A stretch of DNA of 64,000 bases. It comes from Prevotella sp. (GTDB taxonomy: Bacteria > Bacteroidota > Bacteroidia > Bacteroidales > Bacteroidaceae). Position 1 is the stretch's first letter; each line of letters begins with the position of its first letter. Shown here piece after piece: positions 7,915-15,600 of this stretch. The stretch covers positions 1 to 64,000 of the forward strand of contig JAFWSS010000161.1 in the NCBI GenBank assembly GCA_017524385.1, written 5' to 3'. Under the pieces are notes generated by a model. The model was given only the letters and a program-made list of their open reading frames with translations, had not been told where the DNA came from and did not search any database. A program made the position numbers and the translations under genes.

Positions 7915-10683
7915 TTACAAGTCTGAGGCGTCGTCAAACCGCATCAGATAAGTGTCATACTGTTTCACAAACGGATGGAAAGGTGATGGTATGCCTGAGG
8001 GATGAAGAAACAGTTTGGGGAGACCAGAGATGCCGTCCCTGCCATTGATGCGATAGATGCGGAAATCGCCGGCAAGGGTTCCCAAGTCTTTCGATACAAT
8101 GGGGAATGCGGTGCGGGCGAATTTCGGGCCTTGGCCCGAGACGGCGGCATTGATACTAAGGACGATGCCACGGTCGGTCTGTTCAAAGTTCAGGTTCAGG
8201 CTGTCGCCTACTATGAGCAGGCCATTGCCCAGGCTGTCGCTGATGTAGGCGGCATCCACGCCCATGCGGTTGCCCTCAAAATACAGGTCATCCTTGTGCT
8301 TGGCCCAGAAGCCATGGCGGTTGGCCTGACGGCGTCCAGGATAAGAAGGGAACGGCCCTTGTCCAATCCATTGCACACGGTCAAGACAGCTGTTGAGCAG
8401 AAAGGCAACACCTAGTTCGGAAAGGAAACGTGAAGTGGTGTCGGGGGTCAGCTTGTAACTCACCTTCATGCCTGTTCCCTCTTGTGCCATGGCTACTTCA
8501 GCCTTGACATAAGGATTCTCCAAAGGTTGAAGATACTTGTCGATGCGAGTGTCCTTCACCTTCAGCATTTCTGCCATCGTCGGCTTGCGTCCCACCCTGA
8601 TGAGCGGTGCCTGCTGCATCAGCTCCATAGGGTCGCCGTTGCCCGTCCATTCCACAACAGGTTTGTTGAGCACAAAACTCTGGTGGAGGAAAGTGTGTCC
8701 TTGGGCGTCTTCAATATCAAACTGAAGGAGGCAGAGTCCATTCTTTTTGGGCAGGTCCAAAGTATAGGTGGCTGATGAATGTGGTTGACAGTCAGGACTG
8801 AAGGAACCGCGAAGGACAGTGTCGCGGTCGTTGGTCAACGTCCAATGGAAGGCGACGTTGTCCTTCAGATTCAGGAAATCATAGCGGTTGACGATGGTGA
8901 GCACGCCATCCTTGACTTCCTTCACAAAAGCACGGGCATAGTTGTGCTGCAGTTCGTAATAATTGGGCAGCGGGGTGCGGTCGGCATAGAGCAGTCCGTC
9001 GGTGCCTTTGTTGCCGAACATCTCGAAACCGCCATCGTGCGAGGTGAAAACACGCTCCTCATAACCATAACGGTTTTTCATGGGGGCCTTGAACGGCATT
9101 CCCTGATCCACCCATTCCCACACGGAGCCACCGGCGATGCCCGGCGTGCGCTCGATGATTTCCCACTGTCGGTCGTGATCCTCAAAGGAGATGCCTAATG
9201 AGTGACAATACTCCGTGAAGATGACGGGGCGGTCCAATTGTTGGTAGAAACCGCCAATCTGTCCCGTAGTAGGGTAGTGGGGGGTGTAGATGGGTGCTCT
9301 GGAGGGGAATCCTTTCCCTTCGCCCTCGAAAAAGCGGCGGAAGTAGCTGCCCACCTGAGGATAGCAAAAGGGGCGTGAAGGGTCGAGTTTCGTGGAGACA
9401 TAATCGCCCAGCCGGATGCAGATGTCGGTGAGAGGGTTTTCGTTGCCAAGGCTCCAGACGAGAACCGAAGGATGGTTCTTGTCACGACGGATGGTGGCTT
9501 GCGCCCTTTGTTGAAGCACAGGATAGAATGCGCTGTCCGATAGGTTCTTGTCCCCATAGCCGAAGGGCACTTCGTCGATGATATAGAAACCGAGGGAGTC
9601 GGCCAGTTCGTAGAAACGCGGCTCGCGGGGATAGTGCGAGGTGCGGATGTAGTTGACCGATGCCTCCTTCATCAGGCGCATGTCACGCAGGATGCTGGCT
9701 TCGTCGACAACCTTCACTGTCAATGGGTCGGTGGAATGACAGGTGACCCCGCGCAACTTGATGGGCTGGCCGTTCAGTTTCAACACGTTCCCGTCCATGG
9801 TCAGTTCGCGGAAACCAAACTTGTGTTCGAAGACCTGGAGTGTCTTTCCTTTATGCGTCAGTGTCGTGCGCAACGTGTAGAGGTAAGGTGTCTCTGCCGT
9901 CCACAGATGTGGATGTGCCACTTTCGTTGTGCCAACGACCTGCCTTTGGGCGTCAAGGATTTCGTGCCTGACGGTGGTGCCTTTCTTCGCGTTTGCTATC
10001 TCCGTGTCCACCTCCACTTCGCCATTCAGGCGGGCGTGGATGGTCAGGTCTTTCATATGGGTCTCGGGCACGGCGAAGAGAGTCACGTCGCGGAAGATGC
10101 CGTTGGGAGCCCAGTCGTCGTTGTAGTCGAAGTCAGAGCCTCGGAATTGCGAGATGACTCGCAAGGCGAGTTGTTGCGACTGGCTCCATCCTTTGCCCTT
10201 GGATTTCGAGAGCGGGGGTGTGAGGTGGTCGGTGATATCGAAAAGGGCTGTGTTGTAGGCCGACCTCCATTGTCCAACATATTGGTCGTTGACCCATAAG
10301 TCATAGCCATAGAGCACACCGTCGAGGCGGAGGATGATGCGCTGGCCTTTCCATTCCTCCGGTATGGTGAATGTGGTGCGGTAGAACCCGGTCAGTGCGT
10401 TCGGACTGTCATACTTAGGTTTGCATAGTCCATAGGCCTCCCAACAACCAGGCACGGGTATCTTGGTCCATGTGGAGTCTGTGCGTGGAACGGGTTGATG
10501 AAGAACGCCTTCCGCGCAGACGACGATTTCCTCGGATACCTTCACGTCCCACATGCCATTCAGGCTCCGCATCATCCGCTTGTCCGTAACAGGCAGTATG
10601 TCTTGAAAAGCATCTACAATTTGCGCCGTGCAGAAGGGCAAATGAAAAACTACATATGAGAAAACGAGCAATATGCGTTTCAT
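7915..10683 (-). CDS. Secreted GH2 beta-galactosidase-like glycosidase
   Basis: A glycoside hydrolase family 2 enzyme with a signal peptide (MKRILLVFSYVVFHLPFCTA). Domain order: GH2 sugar-binding domain (about 30-205), immunoglobulin-like domain (205-300), TIM barrel from about 300 with RTSHYPREPRFYELADSLGF, the acid/base Glu in WSLGNENP (about 415) and the probable nucleophile Glu in IFTEYCHSLG (about 490), then a bulky C-terminal beta-galactosidase small-chain-like domain (about 640-920). Length (922) suits a LacZ-type enzyme; substrate not predictable. The frame also opens at 10698, 2 bp after the upstream stop. The upstream gene, a propeller/DUF362 fusion, is in the same operon. Confidence 0.9.
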   Translation of the reverse strand: MKRILLVFSYVVFHLPFCTAQIVDAFQDILPVTDKRMMRSLNGMWDVKVSEEIVVCAEGVLHQPVPRTDSTWTKIPVPGCWEAYGLCKPKYDSPNALTGFYRTTFTIPEEWKGQRIILRLDGVLYGYDLWVNDQYVGQWRSAYNTALFDITDHLTPPLSKSKGKGWSQSQQLALRVISQFRGSDFDYNDDWAPNGIFRDVTLFAVPETHMKDLTIHARLNGEVEVDTEIANAKKGTTVRHEILDAQRQVVGTTKVAHPHLWTAETPYLYTLRTTLTHKGKTLQVFEHKFGFRELTMDGNVLKLNGQPIKLRGVTCHSTDPLTVKVVDEASILRDMRLMKEASVNYIRTSHYPREPRFYELADSLGFYIIDEVPFGYGDKNLSDSAFYPVLQQRAQATIRRDKNHPSVLVWSLGNENPLTDICIRLGDYVSTKLDPSRPFCYPQVGSYFRRFFEGEGKGFPSRAPIYTPHYPTTGQIGGFYQQLDRPVIFTEYCHSLGISFEDHDRQWEIIERTPGIAGGSVWEWVDQGMPFKAPMKNRYGYEERVFTSHDGGFEMFGNKGTDGLLYADRTPLPNYYELQHNYARAFVKEVKDGVLTIVNRYDFLNLKDNVAFHWTLTNDRDTVLRGSFSPDCQPHSSATYTLDLPKKNGLCLLQFDIEDAQGHTFLHQSFVLNKPVVEWTGNGDPMELMQQAPLIRVGRKPTMAEMLKVKDTRIDKYLQPLENPYVKAEVAMAQEGTGMKVSYKLTPDTTSRFLSELGVAFLLNSCLDRVQWIGQGPFPSYPGRRQANRHGFWAKHKDDLYFEGNRMGVDAAYISDSLGNGLLIVGDSLNLNFEQTDRGIVLSINAAVSGQGPKFARTAFPIVSKDLGTLAGDFRIYRINGRDGISGLPKLFLHPSGIPSPFHPFVKQYDTYLMRFDDASDL

Positions 10684-10700
10684 GGCCACCACTTTCATGC

Positions 10701-12839
10701 TTATTGTTTCTTGTATATCAAATCAATCTTCGTATATTTCCGCTCCTGTTGGTTGTTCCAGTGTTCAAAGAGTCCGAGGGGCTGCGTCAGGGGTTGGCCG
10801 TCTTGCATGTAGGTCGTGCCACTGGGGGTGTTTGGGATGCTGGCAGCTTCGCGCAGGTATTCGTCGCAGTAGTTCAGGCTGCCAAACTCCGGCCACTCGC
10901 CAATGATGATGTCCATCGCCACGGCATCGCATGCCACCTCGTCCTGCGAGACGATGATGGAGCATGCCCAGTCGCCGTTGAAGGGCTCTTTCATCCACTT
11001 GGGGTTGGGTGCTCCATTCACATCACGCGAACCGTATGTGCCGTCGATGAGGTAGAGCAGTGCCTTCTGTCCCATGTCCTTGTGCGACATCCAGTCTACG
11101 AAGGTCTTGTAGCCGGGTTTGCCGTTGCGCTTGTCCTGACTCACGTTGTTGTGTGCGTTCTGCCGCCACAATAGGTTGATGTCGGTCGCGCCATACCAGT
11201 TCTTGGCGGTCAGAGTCACCCCCGGTCCCGAATGGGTCTTCAAAAGGGCGCTGTTGATGAGGTAGTCGGCGTCTACGATGCACTTTGCCAGCCCTCGGGC
11301 CATCTTGCCGTTGTCTGCCGAATAGGCAATCTGTTCGGGATAGTATTCACATTTCTCACGACCGTCGCCCCCGATGTTGTCAACAAACCGAACCAAGGGA
11401 AACTCACGGTGTATCTTGCAGTAGATGCTGTCGGTGATGGCGCGGCTGGGTTCGCAGAGCACGATGTCCTGTGGCCTGATGCCACCGTCATACACCATCG
11501 AGCGCACCAGTGCCAGCGTGGTGAAGGGTGACGAGTTCAACTCTATGGTGTCGCGGTGGGTGATGGCGTTGTTCATATTCAGTTTCACGGCAATCGTCTC
11601 GCCTTTTTTGTAGCCTCGGTTGCCCCGGCCATGTTCGCGATTGAAGTGCTTGAACAGTGCACGCCACGCCTTCTTCGCTGTCGGCTCGCCTGTGAGTTGC
11701 ATCACCGCCTCTGGTATCATGGCATCGGCTCGTGACTGGTCGTTCCAACGGTCTTCCACCCATAGTCCGGAATGCCCGTCCCATTTTGCCACGCCAGGTG
11801 AGTGAATCCAAGCCACACGGCCGGGATGGATGCCACGCCCGACGCCTGTCGGCTCGTTGGGACCAACGAAGAGTTTGGGATGCCGACCATTGAATTCACC
11901 GAAGAAAAGGCTCTCGCGTTTCACTGGCTCGCTAAGCAGTTGGATGGTGGTCGATGGGCCGAGGTCGGGATTACTCCAAGTGCAAAGCTGCCAGACCACC
12001 TTGCCGTCCTTGTCCACTTCAATGGCCTGGACAGGGGCGTTTGCCGTGTCCATCGGTTCCTTGTTCCACTCGTTATACCAGTTGTTGATGATATGGTTGC
12101 CGTTGCTCAGCCTTACGGTCTTTTGTGGCTGGGTTACACCGTATCCCGTTGTGTTCATCTCCCAGACGGTCTGCCCCTGGCGGTTGATTTCCTGGATGTG
12201 GCCTTTACGGCCTGTGATGAGCAGGTTGCCTTTCGGGAGTTCCTGCACAGACCAAGGAAGGAAACCATCCCATCGGTCCACTTCCTGGCCATGGCTGTTG
12301 TATTCATGGATGCAGCCCAATGCCATGTTGGCGACAAGCAGGGTGCCGCGTTGGGTGAGCCTTGCATTGCGGAACTGTCCGTGAACGGAACCCTTCTCGT
12401 TGGTGGGCAATTCAAATTCACGAACGATATGGCATGAGGGAATTTCCATCACTACAGCCTTTGCCGGACGCCCGTTTTGCACAAACACCACGTGGGTCTT
12501 TCCGATGGGCTGTATGGTGTGAATCTCTGTACCCTCCGGTGCTGGATAGCTCCATACCGTCTGCTGGTCTTGTGTCACTTCGGCCACGCCATACTGATGA
12601 GCCACCAAAATGTGTCCGTCGCTCATCAGAACAGCGTCGCTGATTTCACCTCGTTTCAAACCATCTTGATACGCCCAACTCACCTGGCCGTCCTTGACGA
12701 TGAACATCCGTCGCTGCTTGCTCTGGCCGGCATAAAAGAAATCATGCCGTGTAAGACTATTGTCCACTGTGTTTTGTGCCTCTGTGCCGCAAATTGCCAA
12801 CAATGACAGAAGCACGGCCGATACCATTCTTTTCATCAT
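10701..12839 (-). CDS. Secreted beta-propeller / DUF362 fusion protein
   Basis: A 712-residue exported protein (signal MMKRMVSAVLLSLLAICGTEA). Residues about 25-320 form a propeller with repeated blades of the type DGHILVAHQYGVAEV and GNLLITGRKGHIQEI, similar to PQQ-like or arylsulfotransferase propellers. From about residue 330 (GIHPGRVAWIHSPG) the protein follows DUF362: KKGETIAVKLNMNNAITH, INSALLKTHSGPGVTLTAKN and SQDEVACDAVAMDIII. DUF362 is a domain of unknown function that sometimes accompanies ferredoxins; no CxxCxxC cluster is seen here. It is the first gene of an operon with the GH2 enzyme 17 bp downstream, which suggests carbohydrate processing. The domain combination is unusual. Confidence 0.75.
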   Translation of the reverse strand: MMKRMVSAVLLSLLAICGTEAQNTVDNSLTRHDFFYAGQSKQRRMFIVKDGQVSWAYQDGLKRGEISDAVLMSDGHILVAHQYGVAEVTQDQQTVWSYPAPEGTEIHTIQPIGKTHVVFVQNGRPAKAVVMEIPSCHIVREFELPTNEKGSVHGQFRNARLTQRGTLLVANMALGCIHEYNSHGQEVDRWDGFLPWSVQELPKGNLLITGRKGHIQEINRQGQTVWEMNTTGYGVTQPQKTVRLSNGNHIINNWYNEWNKEPMDTANAPVQAIEVDKDGKVVWQLCTWSNPDLGPSTTIQLLSEPVKRESLFFGEFNGRHPKLFVGPNEPTGVGRGIHPGRVAWIHSPGVAKWDGHSGLWVEDRWNDQSRADAMIPEAVMQLTGEPTAKKAWRALFKHFNREHGRGNRGYKKGETIAVKLNMNNAITHRDTIELNSSPFTTLALVRSMVYDGGIRPQDIVLCEPSRAITDSIYCKIHREFPLVRFVDNIGGDGREKCEYYPEQIAYSADNGKMARGLAKCIVDADYLINSALLKTHSGPGVTLTAKNWYGATDINLLWRQNAHNNVSQDKRNGKPGYKTFVDWMSHKDMGQKALLYLIDGTYGSRDVNGAPNPKWMKEPFNGDWACSIIVSQDEVACDAVAMDIIIGEWPEFGSLNYCDEYLREAASIPNTPSGTTYMQDGQPLTQPLGLFEHWNNQQERKYTKIDLIYKKQ

Positions 12840-12865
12840 TTTGTTAGTAGTTAGTTTGCAGTATG

Positions 12866-12873
12866 CAAAAATA
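12866..12873 (-). promoter_or_regulatory. Bacteroidetes -7 promoter box for the propeller/GH2 operon
   Basis: TATTTTTG on the minus strand, 27 bp before the ATG at 12839. Confidence 0.55.
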
Positions 12874-12947
12874 CAGTTTTTCACCATGGATTCAAAGCCA
12901 CGAGGCAGATATTTGCCATTTTACAAAGATGTTTGGCAAAAATATCA

Positions 12948-12955
12948 TATCTTTG
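12948..12955 (+). promoter_or_regulatory. Bacteroidetes -7 promoter box for the WYL gene
   Basis: TATCTTTG on the plus strand, 66 bp before the ATG at 13021. It is divergent from the propeller/GH2 promoter, so the regulator could have controlled that operon. Confidence 0.6.
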
Positions 12956-13020
12956 CAGTGATATGGGCAACGACAGCGGCATATGGTAATCATCAGTATC
13001 AGTATAATAACAGTAGAGAT

Positions 13021-13605
13021 ATGAACATACCTAAAAGGGAAAGATTCGAAATACTGGACCAGTTCTTGCAGAAAGGTTCACACACCACCTCGCAACTCCA
13101 CCAAATGGTCAACAAGGAATTGGAATACGCGGGGATGGAGAAGGTCACGTTGCGAGCCATTCAGAAAGACTTGAAGGAAATGGCCGAAATATACAAGGCT
13201 CCCATCAACTTCACAGGAAGGTTTCGTTATTATACGGAAGATTACACCTTGTTTCCGGAGAACATGTCAGAGAAAGAGCATGAACTTATAGCTGAAGTGT
13301 TGAGAACTTTGGGAATGTTTGACGGACTCAAGGATTTCGAATGGATACAAAAATACATGATAGGTCTCGATGCTGATAGGAGACTTCCTATTCTCAGCTT
13401 TTCTTCAACAGCGGAGTTGAAGGGTACCCAATGGTTGCCTCGACTTTTCGATGTCATCTTGAATAGGCAGGTCATCCAACTCTCATACAAACCATTTAGT
13501 GGGAAAATAAAAGAGCATATCCTTCATCCATATTTATTGAAAGAATATAATAACCGGTGGTTTTTGATTGGTGCCATCGATAGCAACGACTATATCCTTA
13601 CTTAG
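13021..13605 (+). pseudogene. WYL-domain transcriptional regulator, C-terminally truncated
   Basis: Starts at MNIPKRERFEILDQFLQKG. Residues 5-60 form the winged helix-turn-helix of WYL regulators (TSQLHQMVNKELEYAG, then VTLRAIQKDLKEM). The WYL domain begins near 145 (LFDVILNRQVIQLSYKPF) and reaches NNRWFLIGAID, but stops at TAG after 194 residues, where relatives continue for about 110-140 more (rest of WYL plus WCX domain). Without that ligand-sensing part the protein could bind DNA but not respond normally. The break marks the left edge of a stretch of gene fragments. Confidence 0.75.
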
Positions 13606-13640
13606 TCTGCTGATGGATTAGCATCACAGATCATGGAAAG

Positions 13641-14387
13641 ATGAATGATTGTTGTCTGCAAACCAAAGGGAAAATGGAAGAAAACAAAATCAACATGCAC
13701 TGGCCCAAAATAGAACTGCCCGAAGGATTCGAGGATGCTGAATCCTATCTCAGGCACCTCGTTGAGGAAGGGGCCAAGAGAAGGTACGGCGAAATCTCCT
13801 CGTTGGTGTCGGCAAGGGTGGAAAACGAACTGCGTCACTTTAAAGGCTATGAACCCTATTTCCTGGTCATTCACGAACTCGTGGAGTTTTGCAAAAGTCA
13901 ACAAATTTTTATTTCTGTGTTCTTTCGGAGTGCCACTTGTTCCATTGTCAACTACTGCTTGGGAATAACTACAGTCGACCCTATTCGAAACGGGCTGTCA
14001 TTTGAACATTTTTTCTTGAATACATATTTGAATTCCCCTTTTTTTACATTGATGGTGAAAATGGACGACTTAAGATTGCTCTTTTATCACTTGCAGAAGA
14101 AGTATGGATTTGACCGTGTTTCGAAAGTATACGATGGATATGAGGATGAAAAAACGTATTATGGCGATTCATTACGCGTCCCCTCCGTCGATTCTTATTG
14201 CATCTTTCTTTTCGACGAGCCGTATAAAGAAGCCGTGGGGACCATCTTGGTAGACGGGCTGCTTTTTTCCAAAAAAGAGGAGATTCCCAAGTATTCCAAA
14301 GAAATATTGGATGATTTGGGTTATATGCATATTGACTTCTTTCCTTGTGATGACCTGGATGATATTTGTGATGATCTGAGTGAGTGA
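13641..14387 (+). pseudogene. DnaE-derived ORF with lost polymerase catalytic residues
   Basis: Residues about 20-165 align with the segment of DNA polymerase III alpha that joins the PHP domain to the palm: SYLRHLVEEGAKRRYGE, ENELRHFKGYEPYFLVIHEL, CSIVNYCLGITTVDPIRNGL, then LQKKYGFDRVSKV. Length between blocks is preserved, yet the palm loop GRGSA has become FFRSA and the metal-binding PDxDxDF has become PFFTLMV, so both catalytic aspartates of that motif are gone. The last 80 residues, acidic and ending in CDDLDDICDDLSE, do not match DnaE. The frame is open for 248 codons (an alternative start is at 13674). It is either decaying debris or a repurposed domain. Confidence 0.6.
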
Positions 14388-14399
14388 GATACAACGAAA

Positions 14400-14520
14400 G
14401 AGTGAACATCTCAGGAACCCAATACGATGCTGCCTACTCACAGTCGGGTGGCAAATACCGCATGCCGACAAGGGCCGAGATGCAAGAACTGCTTGACCGA
14501 TGCACAACAACCAACGAAAT
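14400..14520 (+). pseudogene. Fragment of a FISUMP (DUF1566-like) domain gene
   Basis: On the plus strand the peptide NISGTQYDAAYSQSGGKYRM followed by PTRAEMQELLDRCT matches the Fibrobacter-succinogenes-major-paralogous domain, in which the core pattern is YD.A...WGG.WRMPT..E..ELL..CT. Only about 40 residues survive, with no start or export signal. The reading frame then runs on antisense to the cyclophilin gene. Confidence 0.6.
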
Positions 14521-14554
14521 AGTCAATCACGGTGAATCCAAATACTCGCCTATG

Positions 14555-15283
14555 TCACTCGATAACGGAAATTCTCATTTCTATGTCGTCAATTGGCCTG
14601 TCATTACGTCTCGTTGCGGTGCCTTGAATCATTTCCACGACATCCAAACCTTCCTCTACCTCACCAAACACGGTGTATTGCCCGTCAAGATGCGGAGTGC
14701 CGCCCATAGTGGAGTATATCCTCACCTGCTCGTCGGAGAGGCCGACCTTGCCGACACTCTTTTCCGCTTCTGCAACCAACTTGTCCTGCAACTCCTGAAG
14801 TCCGACCCGGTTACGATCCTTTCGCATCTGGATAATCTCTACATGGTGCTTGGCGGCAAGGGTGTTGAAAGCCTCTTGGACACGCTGCATCCGCAATTGT
14901 TTGGAGAACTGCTGCAACTGACCTTCGCTATAGACCTGTCCCCATACGATATAAAACTGCGAACCGCTGCTTCTGCGCTCAGGGTTCACTTGGTCGCCCT
15001 GTCTGGCAGCGGCCAAGGCGCCACGCTTATGTAACAAGGAATCCTTGATTTCAGCTTCTATGGTGTATCCAGGGCCTCCCGCTCCAAGCATCTTGCCGGC
15101 ATGGGCACCCTTGGAGTCGGGGTCGCCCCCTTGTATCATGAAGTCCTTGATGACCCTGTGGAAAAGTGTTCCATCGTAATACCCTTCCTTCACCAATTTC
15201 AGGAAATTGTCTCGATGAAGCGGTGTCTCGTCATAAAGGCGAACAACAATGTCGCCCAACATGGTCTGAATTCTTACTTTCAT
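14555..15283 (-). CDS. Cyclophilin-type peptidyl-prolyl cis-trans isomerase
   Basis: A 242-residue cyclophilin that speeds cis-trans isomerisation of Xaa-Pro bonds. Seen: the active-site Arg region YYDGTLFHRVIKDFMIQGGD (residues 35-54), SGSQFYI (about 108), and PHLDGQYTVFGEVEEG near 200. Between SQFYI and PHLDG there is an extra, charged, probably helical segment of about 80 residues; many Bacteroidetes homologues have one of similar size, so this is a lineage trait. No signal peptide, so cytoplasmic. It has its own promoter. Confidence 0.92.
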   Translation of the reverse strand: MKVRIQTMLGDIVVRLYDETPLHRDNFLKLVKEGYYDGTLFHRVIKDFMIQGGDPDSKGAHAGKMLGAGGPGYTIEAEIKDSLLHKRGALAAARQGDQVNPERRSSGSQFYIVWGQVYSEGQLQQFSKQLRMQRVQEAFNTLAAKHHVEIIQMRKDRNRVGLQELQDKLVAEAEKSVGKVGLSDEQVRIYSTMGGTPHLDGQYTVFGEVEEGLDVVEMIQGTATRRNDRPIDDIEMRISVIE

Positions 15284-15306
15284 AATCTATGCATTTGTTT
15301 TGTATG

Positions 15307-15314
15307 CAAAGGTA
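15307..15314 (-). promoter_or_regulatory. Bacteroidetes -7 promoter box for the cyclophilin gene
   Basis: TACCTTTG on the minus strand, 24 bp upstream of the ATG at 15283. Confidence 0.6.
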
Positions 15315-15449
15315 ATGAAAACCAAGAGCAAAACACCCAAAATCCGCAAAAATATTTTTGTAGCCTATCACTTCGCGCAAAAGTGCATCGTATTTGTCCA
15401 ATACGAAATTTATTCCTCCAAAAGCGGTTGTTTTCTCATTTTTATGTGC

Positions 15450-15457
15450 TATCTTTG
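15450..15457 (+). promoter_or_regulatory. Bacteroidetes -7 promoter box for the propeller protein
   Basis: TATCTTTG on the plus strand, giving a leader of about 135 nt before 15601. The leader holds two hairpins: TTGACTT with AAGTCAA (15478-15505) and AGCAA with TTGCT (15534-15550). Their role is unknown. Confidence 0.55.
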
Positions 15458-15600
15458 CCATGTCGGTCGGAGTTTTATTGACTTGTAATTGCGCCACTAA
15501 GTCAAGTGAAGTTTCTGATATGGCAAAATCCTAAGCAACTTTTTGTTGCTCAAGAACTTATAAACAATGTCGAATCAAAGTGGTGCGGATTTTAGGGAAT

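Noticed and set aside
8000..12400. Several long plus-strand ORFs opposite the GH2 and DUF362 genes
   Set aside because: They are antisense shadows of GC-rich genes, with no start context or family motif.
14555..14960. Cyclophilin insert (about 80 residues) as a novel domain
   Set aside because: Other Bacteroidetes cyclophilins carry a similar charged insert, so it is a lineage feature.
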